Under the pieces are notes generated by a model, which saw nothing but the letters and a program-made list of their open reading frames with translations, was not told the origin of the DNA and did no database searches. Source: Cymbomonas tetramitiformis (taxonomy: Eukaryota; Chlorophyta; Pyramimonadophyceae; Pyramimonadales; Pyramimonadaceae). From it: a stretch of 35,665 nt of DNA. The DNA is taken from the NCBI GenBank assembly GCA_001247695.2, contig LGRX02024801.1, positions 1 through 35,665 on the forward strand, read 5' to 3'. The position numbers and the translations under genes are program-made. Shown here in pieces: positions 18,193-25,212 of this stretch; within the stretch, counting starts at the first letter, position 1, and every line of letters starts with the position of its first letter.

Positions 18193-18205
18193 GTACATAT
18201 GATAT

Positions 18206-19012
18206 ATGTCAAGTTTTGGACAAAGTTTAGTTTGTAAGAATTTAACATGTGATACGATTAATGGCAATCCCCCAGACGGTGGATCGAGCAAATGGTCAAA
18301 TGTGTCAGGTACGACAAATGACATTGAAAGAACAAATGGAAATGTAATAGTTCAAAATAATTTACGGGTAAATGGTGAGATAAACAACACTTCAAATAAT
18401 CGAACAAACATTGATTTATTTGGAACAAAAACTTCTGGTAATTCTTTTATCGGTTTAAATACCGCCGGTGTAGACATATCAAGTGCGTCATCGATATATT
18501 TTATAAATTTTGAAAAGAAACCTGATCAAACTACAAATAACTTTTTTAGAATCAATATGTCAGGTGACATTATAGGAGCTCAAAACGTCGACTTAGAAAG
18601 ATTGACATTGCCGACACAGTTGTCTTACAAGGGTTGTCAAGTCATTACAGCTTTGACTGGGGGAATTCCAGGTGATAGAACCGTGCAAATTCCTGCAGGA
18701 AAATTCATTTGTTTCTTCAATTTGACGTTTACTTCATCAGATATAGCTACTGGCGGAAAGATTCTGAACATAACATTTGATACATCAAACTTACCAATCA
18801 CAGCTCCAGAAATCACAGGTAGAAAATATATAGTTTCTGTTACTCGGCCGCAAACGGAATTTAACGAAAGTGATTCTAGGCTTGACGTATTAAACCAATT
18901 TACGTATATAACTAAACCAGGTAATCAGTTTGCTTTACAATTAGTAGGTGACGCAGATATACTAGGTATGAAAGCAAGCTTCATTGTGAAATTCATAGAA
19001 ATCCAATCTTAA
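18206..19012 (+). CDS. Fibre-like surface protein 3 (MSSFG N-terminus)
   Basis: A protein of 268 residues starting MSSFGQSLVCKNLTCDTING, the LTC.T.N opening seen in many virus-encoded tail or fibre proteins, then Asn/Thr/Gly-rich beta segments (VIVQNNLRVNGEINN) and a C-terminal beta domain of about 130 residues from QLSYKGCQVITAL to VKFIEIQS, perhaps a receptor-binding or trimerisation head. It is the last viral gene on this side, followed by the palindrome cluster. It may be an exchangeable host-range protein, which is inference. Confidence 0.62.
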   Translation: MSSFGQSLVCKNLTCDTINGNPPDGGSSKWSNVSGTTNDIERTNGNVIVQNNLRVNGEINNTSNNRTNIDLFGTKTSGNSFIGLNTAGVDISSASSIYFINFEKKPDQTTNNFFRINMSGDIIGAQNVDLERLTLPTQLSYKGCQVITALTGGIPGDRTVQIPAGKFICFFNLTFTSSDIATGGKILNITFDTSNLPITAPEITGRKYIVSVTRPQTEFNESDSRLDVLNQFTYITKPGNQFALQLVGDADILGMKASFIVKFIEIQS

Positions 19013-19036
19013 TGATAAGATATCGGAAGAGAAAAA

Positions 19037-19097
19037 CGGTAAATGTATCCCAAACACTAATATATGTAATATAATTCAATATTGGCAACAATTGCCG
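19037..19097 (+). repeat. 61-bp palindromic element, copy 5 (forward)
   Basis: Begins 25 bp after the last viral gene. The left arm is CGGTAAATGTATCC; the right arm is partly diverged (GGCAACAATTGCCG) but the total length is unchanged. Confidence 0.88.
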
Positions 19098-19129
19098 TAT
19101 AGACTTATAAATGACACAATCTCCGATCA

Positions 19130-19190
19130 CGGTAAATGTATCCAAAACAGTAATATATGATATAATATATGATATGAGCAACATTTCCCG
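19130..19190 (+). repeat. 61-bp palindromic element, copy 6 (forward)
   Basis: The core differs from copies 1-5 (CAGTAATATATGATATAATATATGAT, near-repetitive) while length and arms stay. It is followed by TATAGACTTATAAAT, the same spacer that follows copy 5. Confidence 0.88.
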
Positions 19191-19207
19191 TATAGACTTA
19201 TAAATCA

Positions 19208-19268
19208 CGGGGAATGTATCCAAAACAGTAATATATGATATAATATATGATATTGGCAACATTTCCCG
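19208..19268 (+). repeat. 61-bp palindromic element, copy 7 (forward)
   Basis: Nearly identical to copy 6, with arms CGGGGAATGTATCC and GGCAACATTTCCCG. Copies 6 and 7 look like a recent tandem duplication with a short shared spacer. Confidence 0.88.
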
Positions 19269-19318
19269 TGTTCCAAACCGGGGATATACTAAAGTAATAT
19301 ATTCTCACTTTGGAACAC
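19268..19318. repeat. Second palindrome type at the viral right end
   Basis: A 10-bp perfect inverted repeat, GTGTTCCAAA and TTTGGAACAC, flanks a 31-bp core that also contains TAATATATT. It abuts copy 7 by sharing one base and is the last AT-rich sequence before the GC-rich host DNA. It may be part of the viral terminus. Confidence 0.7.
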
Positions 19319-19385
19319 AATGATATATGTTAGCGAGCTTGGGGAAGCGAGCGATGCAAGGCGGGCGTGGGCGGTAAGTAGGCGG
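19319..19385. other. Virus-host junction
   Basis: Within this short interval composition changes from AT-rich viral to GC-rich host sequence (about 19,330). The exact integration point cannot be fixed because the left viral terminus is not in the window. Confidence 0.55.
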
Positions 19386-19433
19386 TCACGGAGTCGGCTT
19401 ATGAAGATTTGCCATAGATAACCGTAGGTGCTC

Positions 19434-19548
19434 ACTACATGGGAAGCGTTCCGAAATACTGGGAAACCCTGGCAAAATACAGAAGGTACTTAAGGAATAC
19501 AGTTGTATTTAATAAGGATACTCCCCCTCTACACGCTTCCCATGTAGT
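19434..19548. mobile_element. 115-bp MITE-like insertion with CTC target duplication
   Basis: The ends are perfect inverted repeats of at least 15 bp (ACTACATGGGAAGCG and its complement), flanked on both sides by CTC (19431-19433 and 19549-19551). A 3-bp duplication and ACTA-like ends suit a non-autonomous CACTA-related element. It lies in the 3' end of the minus-strand host gene and supplies that gene's current stop codon. Confidence 0.8.
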
Positions 19549-21453
19549 CTCCGGGTTGCTGTTCACACGCCGCTTGAGTTCATTTGTTAGTGGCGTGTTG
19601 AGCGCGTCCAAGGACTTCTTGCTAAGCGCTGCGTAACCCGCAAATGTTGCTGGTTGCTGAAGGGTAAACAAGCTCCCTTTCATCGTCAGACTCACTTTTT
19701 TGCCCGTTCCCTTCAGCGCGGTGATGTGGTCCTTAAGGCGCTCGTCCGTGACGGTTTGCAGCAAGGCCAACGCTGCCTCCGGTGTTGTGTCACCAACGGT
19801 GAACAGAGCGCCCTTAGCCTCCATCACACCCCTCATCATAGCCATATTCCTGGCTATGTTACCGGCTCGTCGTTTTTCCAGGGATGGCGGCGACGTTACA
19901 ATGGTCCTCGGACTCCTCCTGACCTCCTGAGCCTGCTGGGGAGCCACCACCTCCTCATCCTCCTCGGACTGCTCGTCCAGGGAGGACCTGAACGCCGCCT
20001 CTGTCATGATAGTGGGTAATGGGCTCACTGCCTCCTCCGGTGTGGGCAATGCCCCCGGGGCCGGTGCTGCGGCCTGATTTATCTTGAGGTGTGTTGGCTG
20101 CTCCGGCGCCTGGGCTGGGCGCGACTCCTGGGTGCGGGGCTGGGTGGTATGTGCGCCCTGGGGTCGACGTCCTTGCGCAGGGGGGACCGGAACCATCGTC
20201 AAGAACGGGCGCAGGAGGTTCAGCGCGTCACATACTTCGCCGACCCATATCGCGTGGCTCTCGGGAAGTTGCGACTGTGTCATGTGGTTGGTATCATCGC
20301 TGAATATACGTGTTGCAGGGTCGTACGTCACCCACGGGCACTCAGACAAGTACTTCACCCAGACTCCGATGTCCGCAAGAAAATTGTCCTGCACGTCCGC
20401 TGCTACCTGCGGTGGCTGAATCGTACCCGCAGTGCGAACTCCACCCGGGGGTGCATGCGCCGCCACCCCGCCGCCAGCAGGATCCGCCGCTACCTGCGGT
20501 GCCTGAATCGTACCCGCAGTGCGAACTCCACCCGGGGGTGCATGCGCCGCCACCCCGCCGCCAGCAGGATCCGCCGCTACCTGCGGTGGCTGGATCGTAC
20601 CCGCAGTGCGAACTCCACCCGGGGGTGCATGCGCCGCCACCCCGCCGTCAGCAGGATCCGCCGCTACCTGCGGTGCCTGAATCGTACCCGCAGTGCGAAC
20701 TCCACCCGGGGGTGCATGCGCCGCCACCCCGGCGCCAGCAGGATCCGCCGCTACCTGCGGTGCCTGCATCGTACCCGCAGTGCGAACTCCACCCGGGGGT
20801 GCATGCACCGCCACCCCGGCGCCAGCAGGATCCGCCGCTACCTGCGGTGCATGCGTCGCCACCCTGCCGCAAGCAGCAGCTGCCACTGTATGCGGCTGCT
20901 GATTCGCAACCGCAGGGTGAAATGCACCCGGGGGACCCCCTGCTACGGCATCAACAGCCTGCTGCCACGGCCCAGGGAATCTCGCACGGAGGACGTTGGA
21001 TTCCTCGGGCGTGGTCACCCTGAGTCCCGTACACTGCGGATTGCCGGCGATGAACCTGTCGAACTGCAGCATGGCCGTGATGTTCGCCGTTACCTTTGGC
21101 GCACAAGCGGTGCATAGTTCTGCCTCGCCGAGGACATCCTGCCGGCAGTTCGCAGGGGACACACACTGCGTTTGAAACCTCTTGTTGAGGTTGCGCATCT
21201 TCTGCTTGATCCACTGGCTGCATTTGCCCTTGGCCACAGTGTGCTCCTGGCTCAGAGGAGCCAGCTGCTGGAAAGCCACGCACTTGTTAAACACGTTCTC
21301 AAGGAGAATGTCGAAGTTCCCCTGAAGCCACCCTTCCCCGCCGGGTGAAGCGTGCATGCCCGACTTAAGGCATATACCGGCGTGTATCTTCGTCGCCAGG
21401 TCGTTGAACTGTTCCAGGAGCCCCACCGGAGCTGGCCGTTTAGCCGCCGTCAT
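19435..21453 (-). CDS. Host repeat-containing protein with insertion-altered C-terminus
   Basis: The open frame extends to 21576, but the first persuasive start is MTAAKRPAPVGLLEQ at 21453, giving 672 residues. The N-terminal region of about 190 residues has ten or so cysteines (CVSPANC, CTACAP) and may be a folded domain I do not recognise. Five-plus copies of a 29-residue Pro/Ala/Gly unit (HAPPGGVRTAGTIQAPQ) follow, then a Pro/Gln-rich linker and a helical C-terminal region of about 140 residues (RRAGNIARNMAMMRGVMEAKG...). The last 38 residues, from the Glu at 19549-19551, come largely from the 115-bp insertion. Without it the frame would continue into HLRLSMANLHKPTP and stop at 19386. Introns cannot be excluded. 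Function is unknown. Confidence 0.6.
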   Translation of the reverse strand: MTAAKRPAPVGLLEQFNDLATKIHAGICLKSGMHASPGGEGWLQGNFDILLENVFNKCVAFQQLAPLSQEHTVAKGKCSQWIKQKMRNLNKRFQTQCVSPANCRQDVLGEAELCTACAPKVTANITAMLQFDRFIAGNPQCTGLRVTTPEESNVLRARFPGPWQQAVDAVAGGPPGAFHPAVANQQPHTVAAAACGRVATHAPQVAADPAGAGVAVHAPPGGVRTAGTMQAPQVAADPAGAGVAAHAPPGGVRTAGTIQAPQVAADPADGGVAAHAPPGGVRTAGTIQPPQVAADPAGGGVAAHAPPGGVRTAGTIQAPQVAADPAGGGVAAHAPPGGVRTAGTIQPPQVAADVQDNFLADIGVWVKYLSECPWVTYDPATRIFSDDTNHMTQSQLPESHAIWVGEVCDALNLLRPFLTMVPVPPAQGRRPQGAHTTQPRTQESRPAQAPEQPTHLKINQAAAPAPGALPTPEEAVSPLPTIMTEAAFRSSLDEQSEEDEEVVAPQQAQEVRRSPRTIVTSPPSLEKRRAGNIARNMAMMRGVMEAKGALFTVGDTTPEAALALLQTVTDERLKDHITALKGTGKKVSLTMKGSLFTLQQPATFAGYAALSKKSLDALNTPLTNELKRRVNSNPETTWEACRGGVSLLNTTVFLKYLLYFARVSQYFGTLPM
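20398..20860 (-). repeat. 87-bp in-frame tandem repeat (29 residues)
   Basis: Units begin at about 20417, 20504, 20591, 20678 and 20765, spaced 87 bp apart, with a partial unit after. They differ by only a few bases (GGATCC sites conserved), indicating recent expansion by slippage or unequal exchange inside the host gene. Confidence 0.9.
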
Positions 21454-21616
21454 GGGTATCACAGGCGGCCAGACGGGGTCGCTTCGTCTTCGTGCCTGTC
21501 CCCCCTGCACATGCGCATGACAAACGTTACGCAAGCGTATGTGATACAAGCAAGCATGCCCTCTTGGTACCTGCAACTGTCAACTGGGTAGGCGGTGAAG
21601 CAGGCAGGAAATACAC
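21454..21616. promoter_or_regulatory. Probable 5' region of the minus-strand repeat-protein gene
   Basis: It lies upstream of the favoured start at 21453. GC-rich, without a clear TATA box. It includes the left copy of the 13-bp duplication at 21604-21616. The assignment is positional only. Confidence 0.25.
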
Positions 21617-21779
21617 GCACCCTCGCCCATCCCTGCCCACCCACCACTCGCAGCGCCGCTGCTCACCCTGTGGCCGCTGATTCGCAACCGCAGATGAGGC
21701 AGCATAGGGCATGGCGCCGGGGAGAGCGCCGCACGCGCCACGCGCCTGATTCGGCGCCGAGCGGAGCAGCCTCCAGCAA
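21617..21779. mobile_element. SINE-like short interspersed element, copy 1
   Basis: About 163 bp flanked by a 13-bp direct repeat (GCAGGAAATACAC at 21604-21616 and 21780-21792), a length typical of retrotransposition. The body begins GCACCCTCGCCCATCCC and ends GGAGCAGCCTCC; related copies lie near 33,431-33,581 and 34,338-34,495. On the minus strand GGTTGCGAATC resembles a pol III B box with one extra base, so a tRNA-derived SINE is possible but unproven. Confidence 0.6.
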
Positions 21780-21792
21780 GCAGGAAATACAC

Positions 21793-22012
21793 CACAGGAT
21801 TCGTACTCCCAGCTTCCACGGACTTCGCGCACAAATGGATACTGCGTGCGGTCTCCTGAGCAACCTGTACTATAGCGTGCGGCCTACCCCTTAGCGTGCA
21901 TTCTTATCGCAGTGTATCTATGGGGCTGTTTGCAATCTGCATTAAAATAAGTTCGAATGTTACTGCTAGGGGGCTGCGCCACGCCCTTTCCCCTGATGCG
22001 CCTACTAACACG
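21793..22012. other. Intergenic, nothing recognised
   Basis: About 220 bp between the SINE-like copy and the OTU gene. No ORF, repeat or motif of note was seen. Confidence 0.4.
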
Positions 22013-22858
22013 CTATTCATTATCCGGCAGGATGCGCATGTAATGCCCCGCGCAAAAGGGATGCTCCAACAGCTTCCACAGCCGTAGAGGTTCGCGGCTA
22101 GTCAACACCACACCCTCGTGGGGGCAGATGAACTCCATGGCGAAGGGCGCGTTGTTCGGGAAATCCTCTGGAGTTGGACCCGAGGCAAGCGGCCAATTCA
22201 TGCCCGCCAACCGCCAGCTGATGTACAGCTGTATGACGCGGCCCGTCATGTTGGCGATGATGTGCCAGAACTCGGGTTCGTCATACTGCCGTTTCTGCGC
22301 TAGGATTTTGGACAGGGAGACATAATGCCAATCTCCATTTGCATTTTGCTGGCCCCGGGGTGTCGCCATGTCAAAGTTGTAATACTCCGGATGCATCTCG
22401 TAGAACGCTTGTATGGCTTGCCGACAGTTTTGGACACGCACTTTACCACCCTCCGCTAGTACCTTAGCACCCTCCGCTTGTGGCAGGTGCCAGCCAACGC
22501 AGTGGAGCCAACAGTTGCCGTCGCCTACCACGTCTACGGCTCGTAGCCCCGCAGTCCGCAGGTACGCCTGCACGTCCGCCATAGTCACTAAACGGTCTGT
22601 AGGAGCTGCCTGCACGTCCACCAGCAGCCTCCGGTGTGCTGGCTGACACGCGCCTGGCTCAGTAACGGATCCGAAGCTGCAGTCAAAGGCGCTGTCGATG
22701 ATATGTCCTCTGTCGTCCCTGGTGAGCAGATGATGCTTGTCGGCGTCGTAGAACGGTCCTCGCTGAACACCAGTCGGGGCAACCGCCTTTGCCTCAGCCA
22801 TTCTCACCACACCTGGGCTGGTAGGTGTCACCGCGTTGGGGTCGGCCTGGGTGTCCAT
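22013..22858 (-). CDS. OTU-family cysteine protease (deubiquitinase-like)
   Basis: A frame of 281 residues. The catalytic loop VVGDGNCWLHCVG supplies D113 and the nucleophile C116. A helix with RQAIQAFYEMHPEYY follows, then GDWHYVSLSKILAQ in place of the usual W...I.ALA segment, then VIQLYI, and near the C-terminus CAGHYMRI with the general-base histidine near 272. This is the full D-G-N-C...H-Y pattern of OTU deubiquitinases, which cleave ubiquitin chains. The start MDTQADPNAVTPTSPGV is nearly identical to segments repeated upstream (22.8-23.4 kb), so this frame is probably the last exon of a larger gene rather than a complete one. It might be joined to the dioxygenase-like exons further upstream. 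Confidence 0.75.
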   Translation of the reverse strand: MDTQADPNAVTPTSPGVVRMAEAKAVAPTGVQRGPFYDADKHHLLTRDDRGHIIDSAFDCSFGSVTEPGACQPAHRRLLVDVQAAPTDRLVTMADVQAYLRTAGLRAVDVVGDGNCWLHCVGWHLPQAEGAKVLAEGGKVRVQNCRQAIQAFYEMHPEYYNFDMATPRGQQNANGDWHYVSLSKILAQKRQYDEPEFWHIIANMTGRVIQLYISWRLAGMNWPLASGPTPEDFPNNAPFAMEFICPHEGVVLTSREPLRLWKLLEHPFCAGHYMRILPDNE

Positions 22859-23370
22859 GGGTTCCGCAGCGGCCGAGTCCGCAGTAGGGGAGAGGGCCCC
22901 ACCCGCGGCTGCGCCTCTGCGGTACCAGTGGGGCTGGTAGCTGTCGCTGCGTCATCTGCGCCAGTGCGATCCCACCACCCACGTACCCCTCATTTCAAGC
23001 GCAATACACCTAGGGTGTCTGAACTGCACAGCGTCAGCAGACTGAGCGAGGGTGCACACACCTGGGCTGGCAGGTGTCGCTGCGTTGGGGTCGGCCTGGG
23101 TGTCCATGGGTTCCGCAGCGGCCGAGTCCGCAGTAGCCGTTGGCGTTTGGGGAGAGGGCCCCACCCGCGGCTGCGCCTCTGCGGTACCAGTGGGGCTGGT
23201 AGCTGTCGCTGCGTCATCTGCGCCAGTGCGATCCCACCACCCACGTACCCCTCATTTCAAGCGCAATACACCTAGGGTGTCTGAACTGCACAGCGTCAGC
23301 AGACTGAGCGAGGGTGCACACACCTGGGCTGGCAGGTGTCGCTGCGTTGGGGTCGGCCTGGGTGTCCATG
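22808..23370 (-). repeat. Tandem 250/262-bp cassette duplication
   Basis: A unit starting ACCTGGGCTGG recurs at about 22810, 23060 and 23322. The first two units are nearly identical apart from a 12-bp indel (CCGTTGGCGTTT region), and the third is partial. On the minus strand each unit encodes PMDTQADPNA.TP.SPG followed by a GTGTGTGCACCC that could be a 5' splice site, and contains ...CGCAGCGACAG that could be a 3' splice site. It looks like a duplicated Pro/Thr-rich linker exon with its intron. Confidence 0.75.
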
Positions 23371-25169
23371 GGATCGGGATCCATGCAGGGAGTACACACG
23401 GGCTGCGCCAATCGCGACCCCTCAGCATTTCGGCACGCGGCCGTCGGTCGCGCTTCCCAGCGTCCATCCCACACCGCGGGTCGTGGTTCGTCACCCCCCT
23501 CCTGCTGTGAGCAGTCACAGCGGACCAGCAAACTGCGTTGGGGACCCCCCTTTTTTGCATCTTCCGGCCCACTGAAGTTCGGGAACTCGCCGTTGAAGTT
23601 GTGCGTGAGCTTCACAGCCACGCCCAGCGCGAACTTCATGGTCAACCTGCCTCGGTCGGCAAGTACGGCTGCCAGCTGGTTATTCACCTTCACCGCACCA
23701 CCAGATGAATGGAATAAGTGCCCCACGTTCCTGGTGGGGATCGCACGATCCATAACCGTTGCTAGGTTTGAGGCCCTGCACGCCTTCAGGATTCCAAAGA
23801 CCAGACTGCGCAGTCCGGGGCAATGCACACCCATCCGCTGGTAGAGAAGACAGGTGTCCGTCCGCTGTGTGTCTGCGGACCCATCGAATGTCAGCGGTCC
23901 CACGCGTGCAGGGACACGCGGAGGATCTACTCTCTGACCATCTCTCCACGTGATGCGGGCAAGCTCTTCCTTCTCTGCCTCCGGCCTCGCATCCCACGCT
24001 TCCTCCCCAACGAAGGCTTCCAGCACTTCCCAGGCTAGGACGAGGTCGGACATCTTGAGAGTGGCGTGCAGCCGCGCCTCCGGGGGTGGCAGCTTTGACC
24101 AGCCTTCCATGTTTTCGAAGTTGGGACATGGGCTGGAGAGGTGCAAAGGGTGCACCACTCGGGGCGCCCCAACCGCATGCTGGTTGCGCCAGTCGTAGCA
24201 TGGGCCACACATCACCAGACCGGGTTGCTGGAGGCTAGTTCCCTGCAACGGGTCACACTCTTCATCCGCCTGCATGCACAGATCGCAGCTCCATACTTCA
24301 GGCAGGCTCCCGTAGCTCCCTCCAAACCGTATTGCGTCGCCGCAAGCAAGGCATTGCATGTGCCATGGCATCCCATACTGGGACAACGTTCCCAGCGGCT
24401 CGGCGCGGATTTCGTCGTGCGTGGCGGGGACTCCAGCCTCCGTGCTGATGGCGCCGTAGAGAATTGCGGACATCGTGGCCGCGGTACGCAGGCCGCGACC
24501 CCCACCAGGCACCTCCCCAACCGGGCAAAGCCCCCGATGCACAGTTCTGTCCCCCGGCCAAACAATGACGCTGCCCGGCGGGCCAGCAAAACGGACGCGC
24601 CTTAACGGCGTGGCTGACGGAAAGCCGGACGCTGCGTGATCGAGTGTGAAGTGGAACGCGCCGTCCTCGCACCGCTGCCAATGCCTTCCATCTACCGAAT
24701 CAGGCAGGAGTTCCGTGTAGCTCTGCTCGTCAAGGAACATCCCGGAGGAAAACTGGGTAGGGAAAACTGCCTCCTCGCCGCTCCGGAGCAAGAGGTCAGT
24801 GTGCCACAACTGCACCCAGCTCCCCAGGTTGCGCAGGAGGACAGCTGGGGATAGCAAGAACTGGCCAACCCCTGACACCCGGACCGCCTTCTGCATGCTG
24901 GCGTGATGATGCTCAAGCACCTTCCCCCAGATCCCCGGATATTCCGCTTTCGCGCGCTCCCAGTCCACCTTCACGGAATACCTGGCCCCTGGTCGGAGAC
25001 ACCGCTCGTCCCGCTCGACCCGCGGGTCCCACTCACGCGTGCTGCACAGGGAAGAGGGCGTCAGAAAATTCGCAACCGCACAGTCTGTAGCTTTTGTGAA
25101 AAGCGATGAACAGCGGGGACAATCCTTCACGCACACGATCGTTTCCAAGATCCGCGCGCACTCCGCCTT
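23214..25169 (-). CDS. Host 2OG-Fe(II) dioxygenase-like protein, C-terminal part, gene split by transposon
   Basis: The open frame begins with the AAG codon 25169-25167, which is one copy of the transposon's CTT target duplication; residues upstream in the frame come from the transposon. Early on it has a Cys pair region (CVKDCPRCSSLF). A likely double-stranded beta-helix follows: LLRNLGSWVQLWHTDL gives an HxD metal pair, SSGMFLDEQSYTELL follows, and PGSVIVWPGDRTVHRG gives the distal histidine and the Arg-type end. A zinc-finger-like stretch comes next (CLACGDAIRF, CDLCMQADEEC, CGPCYDW). The C-terminal end lies in the duplicated cassette, so the true end depends on splicing. The family match is by motif only. 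The N-terminal part is at 32879-33280. Confidence 0.6.
   Translation of the reverse strand, partial: KAECARILETIVCVKDCPRCSSLFTKATDCAVANFLTPSSLCSTREWDPRVERDERCLRPGARYSVKVDWERAKAEYPGIWGKVLEHHHASMQKAVRVSGVGQFLLSPAVLLRNLGSWVQLWHTDLLLRSGEEAVFPTQFSSGMFLDEQSYTELLPDSVDGRHWQRCEDGAFHFTLDHAASGFPSATPLRRVRFAGPPGSVIVWPGDRTVHRGLCPVGEVPGGGRGLRTAATMSAILYGAISTEAGVPATHDEIRAEPLGTLSQYGMPWHMQCLACGDAIRFGGSYGSLPEVWSCDLCMQADEECDPLQGTSLQQPGLVMCGPCYDWRNQHAVGAPRVVHPLHLSSPCPNFENMEGWSKLPPPEARLHATLKMSDLVLAWEVLEAFVGEEAWDARPEAEKEELARITWRDGQRVDPPRVPARVGPLTFDGSADTQRTDTCLLYQRMGVHCPGLRSLVFGILKACRASNLATVMDRAIPTRNVGHLFHSSGGAVKVNNQLAAVLADRGRLTMKFALGVAVKLTHNFNGEFPNFSGPEDAKKGGPQRSLLVRCDCSQQEGGDEPRPAVWDGRWEARPTAACRNAEGSRLAQPVCTPCMDPDPMDTQADPNAATPASPGVCTLAQSADAVQFRHPRCIALEMRGTWVVGSHWRR
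25167..25169. repeat. Target site duplication CTT, left copy
   Basis: CTT directly precedes the left terminal repeat and is matched by CTT at 32879-32881 directly after the right one. Three base pairs is the rule for CACTA/EnSpm elements. Confidence 0.8.
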
Positions 25170-25212
25170 CCCTACAGATCTGCAACCCTTGGGAAAGCTT
25201 TCCATAGGCATG
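25170..25212 (+). repeat. Left terminal inverted repeat (43 bp)
   Basis: Identical, as a reverse complement, to 32836-32878. It runs from CCCTACAGATCTGC to TTCCATAGGCATG, so it contains one copy of the subterminal motif at its inner end. The next base differs between the two ends. Confidence 0.92.

Larger units (their letters stand above)
1..19320. mobile_element. Endogenous Polinton-like virus / Maverick, left part outside window
   Basis: The block combines a Polinton-type PolB, an rve integrase, an A32-like packaging ATPase and capsid-like genes, which is the diagnostic set for Polintons and Polinton-like viruses. Genes are tightly packed on both strands and base composition is AT-rich, in contrast to the GC-rich DNA that begins near 19,330. 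The left terminus lies outside the window, so terminal inverted repeats and target duplication cannot be checked. The right terminus must lie between the last palindrome (ending 19,318) and the ancestral stop of the flanking host gene (19,386). Frameshift and nonsense lesions in three genes suggest an integrated copy that is no longer fully functional. Confidence 0.88.

Noticed and set aside
20089..21117. Long plus-strand frames opposite the 29-residue repeat
   Set aside because: They arise because an 87-bp GC-rich repeat is open in several frames. The minus-strand frame is longest and has coherent flanking domains.
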